The notes under the pieces are model-generated. The model did not search any database and had not been told where the DNA came from. It worked only from the letters and a program-made list of their open reading frames with translations. A stretch of DNA of 64,000 bases from Pseudomonas hormoni. Lineage in GTDB: Bacteria; Pseudomonadota; Gammaproteobacteria; Pseudomonadales; Pseudomonadaceae. The stretch covers positions 1,741,001 through 1,805,000 of the forward strand of contig NZ_CP075566.1 of assembly GCF_018502625.1 (NCBI RefSeq), written 5' to 3'. Shown here one piece after another: positions 46,438-55,957 of the stretch; within the stretch, counting starts at the first letter, position 1; each line of letters starts with the position of its first letter. Position numbers and translations under genes: made by a program.

Positions 46438-46516
46438 CGCGGCTCCGACACCGTCGAGTCTTGGCTGACCAAGTGAATTCGGTTTGAGTACAAATAAAGG
46501 CCTTGCGAGGGCCCTT
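46438..46516 (+). pseudogene. 3' tail of an mvaT-like gene with its terminator
   Basis: gctccgacaccgtcgagtct encodes GSDTVESWLTK-stop, the exact end of MvaT/MvaU proteins, followed by ttcggtttgagtacaa and a ggcc-type hairpin (46497-46512). The same tail follows the intact gene at 50756-type positions (50085-50164) and the broken copy at 51230-51300. Only the last 11-12 codons survive here. Confidence 0.75.
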
Positions 46517-46851
46517 TGTGCTAAATGCTTAGGTATCTCATCTTACGGACGAAGACAAAGCGGTACCCAGCAGATGATCCAGATCCTGGGAAAGTAGAAG
46601 ATTTGCGGTGTAAATCTAAAGCAACGAAAACCTCCCTTCAGACCCAACCTGATGTCTAACTGTTCGATTGGAATTGGGTCGTATCTGCCGTATTTTTTTA
46701 CGCTTTCTTTACGATAGGTGTTTTTGCCCGCAACGATACTGGCCGCGATTTTTTAGATCGTCCATGCGCCTCGCTTTTTAGATGGCCTTGAAAAAATGTA
46801 TTGCCCAAGGATGGCGTGCAGTAACTCCCCGATAATTGAGAGAAGCGCCCC
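46517..46851. other. intergenic region upstream of kup
   Basis: 335 bases without a gene; presumably holds the kup promoter. No riboswitch or repeat recognised. Confidence 0.4.
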
Positions 46852-48753
46852 TTGAGTGAAACAGCGACCGTTGCACACGAAGACTCTCCATCCAAAACGT
46901 CAGGAGTGGGCTTGCTCGTCGCTGCTGTCGGAGTGGTATACGGGGACATTGGCACCAGCCCCCTCTATACGCTGAAAGAAGTATTTTCCGGCCACTATGG
47001 AGTCCAGGTGAACCACGACGGTGTGCTAGGCATTCTGTCGTTGATTTTTTGGTCGCTGATCTGGGTCGTCTCGATCAAGTACGTGCTGTTCATCCTGCGT
47101 GCCAATAACCAGGGTGAGGGCGGCATCATGGCGTTGACCGCGTTAGCCCGCCGAGCAGCCGCACCTTATCCGCACATGAGCAAAGTACTGGTTCTGCTCG
47201 GCCTGTTTGGAGCGGCACTTTTTTACGGGGACAGCATGATCACCCCTGCGATTTCGGTGCTCTCGGCGGTTGAAGGCCTGCAGTTGGCGTTTGACGGAAT
47301 AGAGCACTGGGTTGTGCCACTGTCAGTGGTCGTGTTGGTGGCGCTGTTCTTGATACAAAAACACGGCACAGCACGCATCGGCATCCTGTTTGGCCCGGTC
47401 ATGGTGCTGTGGTTTGTGGTACTGGGCGCGCTCGGAATCTACGGTATTTTGCAGCGCCCCGAAGTGTTGGAAGCGCTTAACCCTGCTTGGGCTGTGCAAT
47501 TCTTTGTGGTACATCCGGGAATGGGTGTGGCGATTCTGGGCGCCGTCGTGTTGGCATTGACCGGTGCTGAAGCGCTGTATGCCGACATGGGCCACTTTGG
47601 TCGCAAACCGATTTCCCGTGCCTGGTTCATTCTGGTGTTGCCGGGGCTGGTGCTCAATTATTTTGGCCAAGGCGCCCTGATCCTGGAGAACCCGGAGGCG
47701 GTGCGCAATCCGTTCTATCTGCTCGCGCCAAGCTGGGCACTGCTGCCAATGGTTGCGCTTTCCACACTGGCGACCATCATCGCTTCTCAAGCAGTAATCT
47801 CTGGTGCTTTCTCCCTGACGCGCCAGGCCATCCAGCTAGGTTACGTCCCTCGGATGTTTATCCAGCACACCTCCAGCCAAGAGCAGGGTCAGATTTACAT
47901 CGGCACGGTTAACTGGGCGTTGATGGTCGGTGTTGTGCTGCTGGTGATCGGCTTCGAGTCGTCGAGTGCCTTGGCCGCTGCCTATGGGGTCGCTGTGACG
48001 GGCACCATGTTGATCACGACCATTCTGTCTTCGGCGGTCGTCCTGCTTCTTTGGAAAACGCCGCGCTGGCTGGCCATCCCGATGCTGCTCGGATTTTTGC
48101 TGGTAGACGGTCTGTATTTTGCCGCCAATGCTCCGAAGATTTTTCAGGGCGGTGCGTTCCCGGTGATCGCCGGTGTTGGCCTGTTTATTTTGATGACCAC
48201 CTGGAAAAGGGGGCGAAAGATCATCGTCGAGCGGCTGGACGAGACTGCTCTTCCTCTACCGTTGTTTATCAGCAGTATCCGTTCACTGCCGCCGCATAGG
48301 GTGCAGGGTACTGCGGTTTTTCTGACGGCTAGGGCCGATGCTGTTCCTCATGCACTACTGCACAATCTGCTACACAACCAGGTGCTGCACGAGCAAGTGG
48401 TATTGCTCACTGTAGTGTCCGAAGACAGTCCTAGGGTGACTGTTGACCGACGGTTTGAGGTTGAAGCTTATGGCGAAGGTTTCTTCCGGGTCAGCCTCCA
48501 CTTCGGTTTCATGGAGGAGCCCGACGTTCCCAAAGCCTTAAGTCTTTGTCATTTGAATGAGCTGGATTTCAGCGCGATGCGCACGACTTATTTCCTCAGC
48601 CGGGAGACGGTGATCCCAACCAAGCGTATTGGGATGGCGCGCTGGCGAGAGGGCCTGTTCGCGTTTCTGCTGAAGAATGCCAATAGCAACCTCAAGTATT
48701 TCAAATTGCCGTTGAATAGGGTGATTGAGTTAGGTACACAGGTGGAGATGTGA
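46852..48753 (+). CDS. kup: Kup-type potassium uptake protein
   Basis: 633 residues starting at TTG 46852 (gagagaag ahead). Twelve membrane helices in residues 15-455 with the Kup signatures [30 protein letters not shown] and [21 protein letters not shown], then a ~175-residue cytosolic C-terminal domain. Low-affinity proton-coupled K+ uptake in the inner membrane. It appears intact in a neighbourhood rich in broken genes. Confidence 0.95.
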   Translation: MSETATVAHEDSPSKTSGVGLLVAAVGVVYGDIGTSPLYTLKEVFSGHYGVQVNHDGVLGILSLIFWSLIWVVSIKYVLFILRANNQGEGGIMALTALARRAAAPYPHMSKVLVLLGLFGAALFYGDSMITPAISVLSAVEGLQLAFDGIEHWVVPLSVVVLVALFLIQKHGTARIGILFGPVMVLWFVVLGALGIYGILQRPEVLEALNPAWAVQFFVVHPGMGVAILGAVVLALTGAEALYADMGHFGRKPISRAWFILVLPGLVLNYFGQGALILENPEAVRNPFYLLAPSWALLPMVALSTLATIIASQAVISGAFSLTRQAIQLGYVPRMFIQHTSSQEQGQIYIGTVNWALMVGVVLLVIGFESSSALAAAYGVAVTGTMLITTILSSAVVLLLWKTPRWLAIPMLLGFLLVDGLYFAANAPKIFQGGAFPVIAGVGLFILMTTWKRGRKIIVERLDETALPLPLFISSIRSLPPHRVQGTAVFLTARADAVPHALLHNLLHNQVLHEQVVLLTVVSEDSPRVTVDRRFEVEAYGEGFFRVSLHFGFMEEPDVPKALSLCHLNELDFSAMRTTYFLSRETVIPTKRIGMARWREGLFAFLLKNANSNLKYFKLPLNRVIELGTQVEM

Positions 48754-48767
48754 AAACGACCAAGACC

Positions 48768-48792
48768 GCATACGCGGCCGATTTTATTTGCT
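48768..48792 (+). terminator. possible terminator after kup
   Basis: ccgc-atac-gcgg stem followed by ccgattttattt; a weak hairpin 15 bases after the kup stop. Confidence 0.35.
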
Positions 48793-48832
48793 CGTGCAAA
48801 ACTCTTCGTTCAGCGCTTCAAGACGTTGAAAT

Positions 48833-48867
48833 CAGGCGATTCAGGCGATTCAGGTGATTCAGGCGTT
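48833..48867. repeat. nonanucleotide tandem repeat (caggcgatt)~4
   Basis: Three units caggcgatt, caggcgatt, caggtgatt and a partial fourth, in the otherwise empty 220-base gap after kup. Confidence 0.85.
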
Positions 48868-48975
48868 GATAGCAAGCCACAAACTCAGATTCGTTGGACG
48901 CGAGTTATCTAATGGCTCCGGAGGAGGAGCCTCGAAAACTGATATCACTTTCGTTCTTCCATCTCATGTCGGCTA

Positions 48976-49305
48976 TCAAGATTTTGTGGTTTCGGCGCTC
49001 AACGCTCGGTACCAGTTTGCGTAGGGACTGTCGGTCACCTGATGCCTATTGAAATCAGGACTCCCATCGTCCCACCAAACCGGCCCGCGCTCCCCGAGCG
49101 CCACCTTCGCTGTTTGGACGCTCGCCCTGGCCAACTTTAGCTGCCCAGGATCGCCGGAGGCTTTCGCTGCCTTTACCTCACGTCGCGCTTCCATGAGTTC
49201 GTCGACAAGACGCTGTCGCACATCTTCATTTAACGATGGGTTGGTGCAACGCCACAGCTGTCCTTTGACCACAAAGTAGCGACCGTCAGGAGTCGTCGGA
49301 TACAT
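48976..49305 (-). CDS. conserved small protein of unknown function
   Basis: 109 residues with a gaggag ribosome site. DGRYFVVKGQLWRCTNPSLN, then a long charged helix (VDELMEARREVKAAKASGD), then RGPVWWDDGSPDFNRH. A hypothetical protein I recall across proteobacteria, often in accessory regions; function unknown. Cytosolic. Confidence 0.7.
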   Translation of the reverse strand: MYPTTPDGRYFVVKGQLWRCTNPSLNEDVRQRLVDELMEARREVKAAKASGDPGQLKLARASVQTAKVALGERGPVWWDDGSPDFNRHQVTDSPYANWYRALSAETTKS

Positions 49306-49388
49306 GTCTGAAACTCCTCTGAGTACCGTGGTTTAGCTCGGACTGAACCGCTAGCGGCGTCACCAGAATGGGTTTCAGCTGGGGTAGG

Positions 49389-49463
49389 CTATACAAGGCC
49401 GACAAACGACAGGATGACTAGGACGATTACCACTGCCCCAACGATGTAGATGATATTGTTCAT
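49389..49463 (-). CDS. 24-residue membrane peptide
   Basis: MNNIIYIVGAVVIVLVILSF + VGLV: one hydrophobic helix and nothing else. The ATG at 49463 has agaggtag ahead; the longer frame to 49574 has no support. Similar 24-25-residue peptides occur in many pseudomonads, probably stress-linked (YqaE/DUF3309-like context), role unknown. Confidence 0.65.
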   Translation of the reverse strand: MNNIIYIVGAVVIVLVILSFVGLV

Positions 49464-49755
49464 GAAAACTACCTCTTTATCTGAACGGGATTTCGACACC
49501 AAGGTGTCTAATACAAACGACACCACCGCTGACAATTCCGTTCCACAAATCAGAGTCAGATGCGGGGCCATCACACCAATGTTCTATTGCGATATTACGA
49601 ACCTTCGCTCGTCGCCAAATGTCTATTAATGGACGTTTGCTCAAGTGCGAATCCTGCAACGGAGACGACTTAATGAGTAAAGTAAACGCACCTCGCTTCA
49701 TGCAAATGGGAGTTTTTGGTGTAACGTTAGAATAACAATCACGCAGAGATTTCCC

Positions 49756-50121
49756 ATGTCCAAGCTCGCAGAGTTCCGTCAGCTCGAAAAACACCTAGCT
49801 GAACAGCTTCAAGCACTCGAAGCCCTCAAGGGTGACGCGGGCTTGAAGGCTGAAATCGAATTTGAAACAACGCTCCGTGCCTTATTGGCGAAGTACGGCT
49901 TCAGCTTAAAAGACATCGTCAACCTACTTGATCCAAAGGCAGGTCGTCGCGCACCCGCTGCTGAGTCGAAGAGCAGCACTCGCAAGCCTCGCCAGGTGAA
50001 GGTCTACAAAAATCCTGAGTCCGGCGAAGTCGTGGAAACCAAAGGCGGCAACCACCGAACGCTGAAGGAATGGAAAGCAAAATATGGCTCGGACAAAGTC
50101 GAGTCCTGGCTGACCAAGTGA
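49756..50121 (+). CDS. H-NS-like xenogeneic silencer, MvaT/MvaU family
   Basis: 121 residues: N-terminal coiled coil for oligomerisation (MSKLAEFRQLEKHLAEQLQA in part, then ALEALKGDAGLKAEIEFE), a basic linker, and the C-terminal DNA-binding part YKNPESGEVVETKGGNHRTL with KEWKAKYG. The N-terminus is closer to MvaU than to MvaT. Binds AT-rich DNA and silences acquired genes. Being located inside a region with foreign and broken genes it may be an accessory paralogue rather than the core copy. A strong terminator follows. Confidence 0.9.
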   Translation: MSKLAEFRQLEKHLAEQLQALEALKGDAGLKAEIEFETTLRALLAKYGFSLKDIVNLLDPKAGRRAPAAESKSSTRKPRQVKVYKNPESGEVVETKGGNHRTLKEWKAKYGSDKVESWLTK

Positions 50122-50140
50122 GTGTGGTTTGAGTACAAGA

Positions 50141-50164
50141 AAAGGCCCATCAGGGCCTTTTTTG
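50141..50164 (+). terminator. terminator of the mvaT-like gene
   Basis: aaaggccc-atca-gggccttt hairpin followed by a T run. Confidence 0.9.
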
Positions 50165-50221
50165 TTATCGATTTTTAATCAGTCTGAGGGTGGCGGCTTT
50201 CCGTTTACCACTTTAGATCCT

Positions 50222-50530
50222 TTAAAGCGCCGCCTCCGGATTACGCCCTAACACTCGGCTGTATTCGGCCTTCGCAGTCTGTTCGGTAAACTCCCCCCAA
50301 CTACTTCGCACCACCACCGTCGCCACGCTGTCTCCGATGGTGTTGCAGGTGGCAATGGCCATGGACATAAAACGGTATACGCCAGGGCGAGGCCTTCCAT
50401 TGGTAGTACACCTATTGCTGTCACCGTGGCGGCGAACACGACGAGGCTGTCGCCGGACACCGCTGCTGCGCCTTTGGACGTCACCAGCATGACGGCGCTG
50501 GTGCGTGCGGTGCTGAAACCGGCAAAAACC
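50222..50530 (-). pseudogene. C-terminal fragment of a dicarboxylate/cation symporter
   Basis: Minus strand gives VMLVTSKGAAAVSGDSLVVF, AATVTAIGVLPMEGLALAY, then after a frameshift RFMSMAIATCNTIGDSVATV, VVRSSWGEFTEQTAKAEYSR and VLGRNPEAAL-stop (50222-50224). These are the last helices and tail of a DctA/GltP-type carrier. The first three quarters are missing and a frameshift breaks the rest. Confidence 0.75.
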
Positions 50531-50715
50531 CTCATACCCTCAATTAAAGCTAAAAGACTTCCTCCGAACCTATGCAGGATTTCTAGCCGTGTATAGGAAT
50601 CGCGGCCAATCGTCCGATTTAGCATTCAAACTTGAAGCAACCCGTGGCCTCCGCGCATCTCTGCGCTATGGTAAGTTTTCCAACATATAAGACTAAAGTC
50701 GTAGGAGGGCATGAC

Positions 50716-51006
50716 ATGCGTATTCGCGGGGATGTGTTTTGGCAATGGGCTGATCCAGCGCTTCACCATCGAACGCACGACGAAACGTTAGACGACGGAA
50801 CCTTCATTGATGTCCAAGTGAGGCTGTCGCCCACGGGAAACACGCAGATGTTCATTGGAGTGTATGCAGCGAGCGGCATGGCTTTGCATGAAGAGGCGCT
50901 TGATTCCAGGCCAGGTGAATCAATGACTCGTGCTTTAGCATGGGGCGTGGGGTGTGCAAGGCGACTCGCGATTGGTCTCAAACCTACTGAAAGGCATGTT
51001 GCCTAG
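50716..51006 (+). CDS. unknown small protein
   Basis: 96 residues from ATG 50716, with aggagg seven bases ahead. RIRGDVFWQWADPALHHRTH, VQVRLSPTGNTQMFIGVYAA. Looks like a compact alpha/beta protein; I recall similar hypotheticals in Pseudomonas. Function unknown. Confidence 0.65.
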   Translation: MRIRGDVFWQWADPALHHRTHDETLDDGTFIDVQVRLSPTGNTQMFIGVYAASGMALHEEALDSRPGESMTRALAWGVGCARRLAIGLKPTERHVA

Positions 51007-51053
51007 ACCTATATCTGCAGCTTGGTCGGAGGTGTGGTCGCCATACAATGTAT

Positions 51054-51300
51054 GTGATCAACCTGCTCGATCCACAAAATGGCCGTCGTGCTCCAGCTGT
51101 TGAGTCCAAAGCCGCAACCTTAAGCCTCGCCAGGTGACGGTTTACAAAAATCCGCACACCGGCGAAGTCGTCGAAACCAAAGGCGGCAAACACAAGACCT
51201 TGAAAGAATGGAAAGCAGAGCACGGCTCCGCGACAGTTGAGTCCTGGCTGACCAAGTGAGTTTGATTTGAGTACAAAAGGGCCCTTCGAGGGCCTTTTTT
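51054..51300 (+). pseudogene. second broken mvaT-like copy with its terminator
   Basis: VINLLDPQNGRRAPAVESKA, frameshift near 51120, then KPRQVTVYKNPHTGEVVETK, GGKHKTLKEWKAEHG and SATVESWLTK-stop (51257-51259). Diverged from, not identical to, the intact gene at 49756 (HTG for ESG, KH for NH), so it derives from a separate paralogue. The N-terminal coiled coil is missing. The same type of ggcc hairpin terminator follows at 51274-51300. Confidence 0.85.
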
Positions 51301-51507
51301 GTTAAACACGATGTACTATCGTAATGGCTTTTTACCGTGATCGGTATGTTCTGGGACATGCTGGCAGCGTAAAGCATCTTTCTGAAATTTAATCGGTTGA
51401 TTCAGTCATTACCGGTGATTGGATCTCCGTTCATCAACATGCATCTCACGGTGCTCATGACGCCAGAGACCTGACCTAATGCAATTTTTCACACGGAGAA
51501 TTCCAGA

Positions 51508-52203
51508 ATGGCAGCGCATCATAAAGAGAAACACTCAATAGACAACATTGGTTGGCTGCGCGCTGCCGTATTGGGGGCCAATGACGGAATCGTTTCAACT
51601 TCAAGTCTGATTCTGGGCGTAGCCGCCTCTCACGCAACTCACAACAGCATCCTTATAGCGGGTGTCTCTGCTCTCGTCGCCGGTGCTATGTCGATGGCTA
51701 CCGGAGAGTACGTTTCCGTGCAGTCCCAAGCCGACACGGAAGCGGCTGCCCTAGAGAAGGAGCGAATTGAGATTCAGGAAAATCCGAAGGGCGAGAATCG
51801 TGAACTGACAGGAATTTATGTTGAGCGAGGACTTGAGGTGCCGCTTGCAAAAGAAGTCGCGACTAAACTAATGGATCACGACGCCTTGGGGGCGCATGCC
51901 CGAGATGAGTTGGGAATCACCGATGCGATGAGTGCAAAGCCATTACAGGCTGCTCTTGCATCTGCGCTAAGCTTTGCCGTAGGTGCGGCACTACCATTAC
52001 TCGTGGTCGTAGTAGTTCCACAAGAACATCTCATCCCAGTCATCGTCGTCGCGTCGTTGGTCTTCCTTGCTATCCTTGGCGGCTTGGCGGCCAAGGTCGG
52101 CGGGGCGAATATTAAAAATGGGGTTTTACGTGTGACTTTTTGGAGTGCGCTTTCGATGGCGGTGGCAGCAGGAGTCGGTACCCTGTTGGGAACCACAGTA
52201 TAA
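51508..52203 (+). CDS. VIT1/CCC1-family metal transporter
   Basis: 231 residues. HSIDNIGWLRAAVLGANDGI and VSTSSLILGVAASHATHNSI mark helix 1; GAMSMATGEYVSVQSQAD is the conserved second block; a Glu-rich cytosolic segment (AALEKERIEIQENPKGE) lies between helices 2 and 3; three more helices complete the five-helix fold. Exports or sequesters Fe2+/Mn2+ from the cytosol. Ribosome site ggagaatt. Stand-alone. Confidence 0.9.
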   Translation: MAAHHKEKHSIDNIGWLRAAVLGANDGIVSTSSLILGVAASHATHNSILIAGVSALVAGAMSMATGEYVSVQSQADTEAAALEKERIEIQENPKGENRELTGIYVERGLEVPLAKEVATKLMDHDALGAHARDELGITDAMSAKPLQAALASALSFAVGAALPLLVVVVVPQEHLIPVIVVASLVFLAILGGLAAKVGGANIKNGVLRVTFWSALSMAVAAGVGTLLGTTV

Positions 52204-52513
52204 AACCCGGAGCGGGTTCCAGAATTAAATTCTTGATGGTGAGAGTGGGCCTTTATACAAGGATGGAACAGGGTTTATATATTTGAAGGCAAGAGAAAAG
52301 CAGCGCTGCCCCCACACACCTTTATTCGATAGGATGCCGCCGGTTTTTTCTTCTGTTTTCTTTAGCTTTTTAATCCCACAGGATTGAAAGCTGGAACAGA
52401 AGCTGAAACTGAAACGCAGGCCTTGGGGGTCCATCCTATCAAGCATGCTAGCGCATGCCCCGACGCTACTGCTCGCCACGAAACCCTAGGCGGAGGCGGC
52501 ATACGAATTGCAA
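52204..52513. other. gap, nothing recognised
   Basis: 310 bases after the VIT-type gene; short frames on both strands look random. Confidence 0.4.
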
Positions 52514-53002
52514 TCAAGTTACCTTCACCAACCGGTATAAGTTTTGATACAAAAGGATCATTTCTCGGGTTTCACGACGTTCAGAATTTTCCTCTAAACC
52601 CTCACCCTGCACGTCGTGCTGCTCGAGCAATTCATCCTCCTCGTGAACTTCCAGGACTGAGGATGGCACCAGTTCCAGTACTCGGTTGTGACCACGTTCC
52701 GCGAACAAGCATGCGCCCTTGGCTGTGAGAACTATCGACTGCGGAGCTTTCAAGAACGAAAGGATTGTTTGTTGGCGACCTCGCGAGTCAACCAGCAACA
52801 ACCGGGAACGGTGCGTGGCGTCCTCCCTAATCCACAATCCACAATCCACAATCCACAATCCACGTTCATCGCACTTTAAGAACGTAGGCTGGTTTAAATT
52901 TGCCGACACGGCAGGATCGTTGCGGCCTTCGGTCAACTGATGAACCACACCTTTTTCCTTTTCTGTGAAGAGCATACGGCCATCATTGCAGCGAGTGACC
53001 AA
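52514..53002 (-). pseudogene. fragment of an NHL/SMP-30-type beta-propeller gene carrying a heptamer array
   Basis: Reads RCNDGRMLFTEKEKGVVHQL, TEGRNDPAVSANLNQPTFLK, CDERG, then the array-encoded GLWIVDCGLWIR, then EDATHRSRLLLVDSRGRQQT, ILSFLKAPQSIVLTAKGACL. The repeated blade pattern fits NHL/gluconolactonase-like propellers. Only about one and a half blades remain; there is no signal peptide or natural start, and the end after VLELVPSS is degenerate. Present array length happens to keep the frame open. Confidence 0.55.
52829..52863. repeat. heptanucleotide tandem repeat (aatccac)5
   Basis: Five exact aatccac units inside the propeller-gene fragment. Unit length equals the arrays at 36004 and 38501. 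Confidence 0.95.
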
Positions 53003-53325
53003 GCAGGGTACTTATAACGAGCGCGAAGGCTTTCGGCCCTGGAATTACGTGAACTGCAGGGAGGACATTGAAGGCCAGGAAGTCTGGCGGATCAACGTCA
53101 AGGTGAAGCGTGTTGATGAGGTGGTGATTCCGCTTGCAGCGGCTGACCATGGGCTGGTGCAGGTTGCTGAGCATGAGGTCGGGGCGCGGATGATGGCGGA
53201 GCGCTCAACGCAAAGATGAAATCAGGAATAAATACCCTTCGGCAGTCGTTAGTGAATGACCAACGCTGACGTGGGAGATATCCAGTTCAATTCGCGGATT
53301 GGGATGGGTGGTAAGCCGGCTTCAA
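53003..53325. other. gap with a possible gene tail
   Basis: The plus-strand frame to 53219 (REGFRPWNYVNCREDIEGQE, VVIPLAAADHGLVQVAEHEV) has protein-like composition and may be the 3' end of a lost gene, but no start or family is recognisable. Confidence 0.35.
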
Positions 53326-53886
53326 ATGTTTGATGAGGATGAACCCACCGTGCCGAGAATTTTGACTTCCCAGATAAGTGACACCGCACTAAACGAGCAC
53401 AATGCCAGGATGTTCGGGTCGCCAAAGGAGCGCTTGGATTTTTACCGAAGAGAGATTCAGTACGAAACCAGCATCTTGGCTAATCGAACTGACGCCTTTT
53501 TGGCATCTCAGTCTTTTTTGGTCATCGCATTTGCCTCTTCTATGGGCAATCTCAACCCCGAATGGGGCAAGTTGTTCACGCTGGTAGTACCACCGTTTCT
53601 TACGTTGCTTGGAGTGCTAAGTTCGTTGAATGCTTGGCCCGGTATTCGTGCGGCATACGACATTATCGGCCATTGGCATTTCAAGCAGAGCGAGCTATTG
53701 CATAGCGAGCCTGTAATGGGATTGGCTTATGACGAGTCGCCTTTATTTTGTGAAAGAGAGTCCACGCAAAAGGGGTATCGAAAGGCGTTGCTGTTTTCGG
53801 TGCGCACACCTTGGATCTTTGCGACATTCTGGATATTGCTTGGCATTTGGTCGGTTTGTATCCAAATCACAAATCCAGGTGCTTGA
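53326..53886 (+). CDS. unknown membrane-anchored protein
   Basis: 186 residues from ATG 53326 (an in-frame TTG lies at 53299). Soluble start, a motif ETSILANRTDAFLASQSFLV, a hairpin of two membrane helices about residues 72-110 (SQSFLVIAFASSMG ... LFTLVVPPFLTLLGVL), a soluble middle, and a C-terminal helix (IFATFWILLGIWSVCIQI). Two-plus-one membrane layout seen in small accessory proteins; family not recognised. Stand-alone, upstream of the KaiC-like operon. Confidence 0.65.
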   Translation: MFDEDEPTVPRILTSQISDTALNEHNARMFGSPKERLDFYRREIQYETSILANRTDAFLASQSFLVIAFASSMGNLNPEWGKLFTLVVPPFLTLLGVLSSLNAWPGIRAAYDIIGHWHFKQSELLHSEPVMGLAYDESPLFCERESTQKGYRKALLFSVRTPWIFATFWILLGIWSVCIQITNPGA

Positions 53887-54041
53887 GACGTAAACAGAGA
53901 GGTAAACCCTTGCTGTTTGGGACTACTTTTCTTCAGCCACCTAGCAGGCTCCGAACATCATCAGCTCTGCGCCCAAATGAAAACTCGATCACAGGTTATA
54001 GGGTGTACCATCGATAGGTGCCCATCAAAAATTAGTGAGCC

Positions 54042-54476
54042 ATGTCCATGGAAAGCGAAGGTGGGCGCCAGATCGTAGCTTCTCTGGCGCACCGTGTCGG
54101 GGCCAACGCTGAGATTACAAGGATCGCCAAGGCGATTGTTTCCACCTTGCAGGATATGAGTGCAGCTCTCACGCCCATCATCGGCCAGCAAGGGGTGGTC
54201 GCGCTGTACCGCCGCAGTCTCCATCTGTGCGCCTCCACCCATCCGCGCCTGGCCGGCATCTATAACCGTGTGCAGACCGCGCTGGATCTGATTAACCTCA
54301 ACTCCGTACTCGTCGAGCAAAGCGAAGTCGATGCGCTGTTTTTCGGTGAAGTCCTGCTGACCACGTTTTACGAGTTGCTGACCACGCTGATTGGGCCCTC
54401 GCTCTCCGCACGATTGCTTCGTGACGTGTGGGACAATTCTTTGAGCGCCCCACCTGAGCAGGAAACCTCGCCATGA
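54042..54476 (+). CDS. unknown helical protein preceding a KaiC-like ATPase
   Basis: 144 residues, all-helical prediction, no signal peptide. IVSTLQDMSAALTPIIGQQG, ALYRRSLHLCASTHPRLAGI, FGEVLLTTFYELLTTLIGPS (conserved-looking helices). Its stop overlaps the KaiC-like start (ATGA at 54473-54476), so the two are translationally coupled and likely partners. Function unknown; possibly a regulator or sensor-side partner of the ATPase. Confidence 0.7.
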   Translation: MSMESEGGRQIVASLAHRVGANAEITRIAKAIVSTLQDMSAALTPIIGQQGVVALYRRSLHLCASTHPRLAGIYNRVQTALDLINLNSVLVEQSEVDALFFGEVLLTTFYELLTTLIGPSLSARLLRDVWDNSLSAPPEQETSP

Positions 54477-55948
54477 ATTCCAAAGTGACTATCAACCGCC
54501 TGGCCACCGGCGTGCCAGGACTGGACGAGGTGCTGGGCGGAGGTTTGCCGGAGTTTTCGTTCAACCTGATCGCTGGCCCTCCAGGCTGCGGCAAGACCAC
54601 TCTGGCACACCAGATGATGTTCGCCCTCGCGACGCCCGAGCGTCCGGCGCTGTTCTTTACCGTGCTCGGCGAGCCGCCGCTGAAGATGCTGCGTTACCAG
54701 CAGCAATTCGACTTTTTCGACAGCGAAGCGATCAACCACTCGATCCACTACGTCAACCTGGCCGCCGACACCCTGGCCGGGAATCTGGACGAGGTGCTGC
54801 GGCGCATCGTCAGCGAGGTCGAGGCGCATTCCCCGGCGCTGGTGTTCGTCGACTCGTTCCGTTCGGTGGTGCTGGCCAGCCAGACCCAGGACAACCCCAA
54901 CAACAACCTGCCGCAGTTCGTACAGCAACTGGGCATGTTGATGACCACCTGGCAGGCGACGACCTTCCTGATTGGCGAATACTTCACCGAAACCGACACC
55001 AACCCGATTTTCACCGTGGCCGATGGCCTGATTTGGCTGCGCCAGAGCGTTCAGCGCAACTCGATGGTGCGCAAGATAGAAATCATGAAAATGCGCGGAC
55101 AGCCCACGTTACCGGGCTTGCACACCTTCCACATTGCGACGTCGGGGATCAAGGTGTTTGCACCCGCGCCACTCAACCCGGTTGAAGCGCCGCTGGAGAT
55201 CCCCATCAAGCGCCTGAAAATGGGCGTGCCACAGCTCGACGAGATGCTGGGTGGCGGCCTGCCCCGTGGTTATTCATTGCTAGTGGCCGGGCCGTCGGGG
55301 TCGGGCAAAAGCATCCTGGCAGCGACGTTCCTCGCAGAAGGCGCACGCAACGGCGAAACCGGCGTCATCGCGGTGTTCGAACAACGGCCCAATCATTTTC
55401 AAAATGCCGCCCTCATTCAATTGATCCAAAACGGTCAGGTCGGCTTGGTGGACAGTCGCGCACCGGACTTGTCCATCGACGAAATCGTGCAGTTGCTGCT
55501 CAGCGAGATCAGCCGACTGAAAGCCACCCGGGTGGTGATCGATTCGTTGTCGGGCTTCGAACTGGCGCTGGCGCCGACCTTCCGCGAAGACTTCCGTGAA
55601 TCGCTGTCGCGTATGGTCACCGCGCTGACCAGTGCCGGGGTCAGTGTGCTGATGACCTCAGAGCTGGAAGACCGCTACACCGACTTGCGTTTCAGCCCTT
55701 ACGGCACGGCATTTCTCACTGACGCGATCATTGTCCAACGCTATATCGAAGTAGAGAGCCGCTTACTGCGGATCATGGCCGTGGTCAAGTTGCGGGCCAG
55801 TGCCCACTCCGATGAGCTGCGCTTATACCGCGTCGATGAAAATGGCTTGCAGATTGGCGAAACGCTTCATGACCAAGAAGGTCTGCTCGGAGGCCGACCT
55901 ACAAAGCGGATTTCAGGTGTACCACATCCAGGAGATAAAAATGCTTGA
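54473..55948 (+). CDS. KaiC-like two-domain RecA-type ATPase
   Basis: 491 residues with two RecA-like domains. First Walker A GPPGCGKTT at 35-43, second GPSGSGKS at about 273-280; each domain begins with the KaiC-type GVPGLDEVLGGGLP / GVPQLDEMLGGGLP. Family members form hexamers and act in light, stress or signalling circuits in non-cyanobacteria; clock function is not implied because kaiA/kaiB are absent. Sits between the coupled helical protein and a cytosolic histidine kinase, a known gene grouping. Confidence 0.88.
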   Translation: MNSKVTINRLATGVPGLDEVLGGGLPEFSFNLIAGPPGCGKTTLAHQMMFALATPERPALFFTVLGEPPLKMLRYQQQFDFFDSEAINHSIHYVNLAADTLAGNLDEVLRRIVSEVEAHSPALVFVDSFRSVVLASQTQDNPNNNLPQFVQQLGMLMTTWQATTFLIGEYFTETDTNPIFTVADGLIWLRQSVQRNSMVRKIEIMKMRGQPTLPGLHTFHIATSGIKVFAPAPLNPVEAPLEIPIKRLKMGVPQLDEMLGGGLPRGYSLLVAGPSGSGKSILAATFLAEGARNGETGVIAVFEQRPNHFQNAALIQLIQNGQVGLVDSRAPDLSIDEIVQLLLSEISRLKATRVVIDSLSGFELALAPTFREDFRESLSRMVTALTSAGVSVLMTSELEDRYTDLRFSPYGTAFLTDAIIVQRYIEVESRLLRIMAVVKLRASAHSDELRLYRVDENGLQIGETLHDQEGLLGGRPTKRISGVPHPGDKNA

Positions 55949-55957
55949 GCCCGACTC

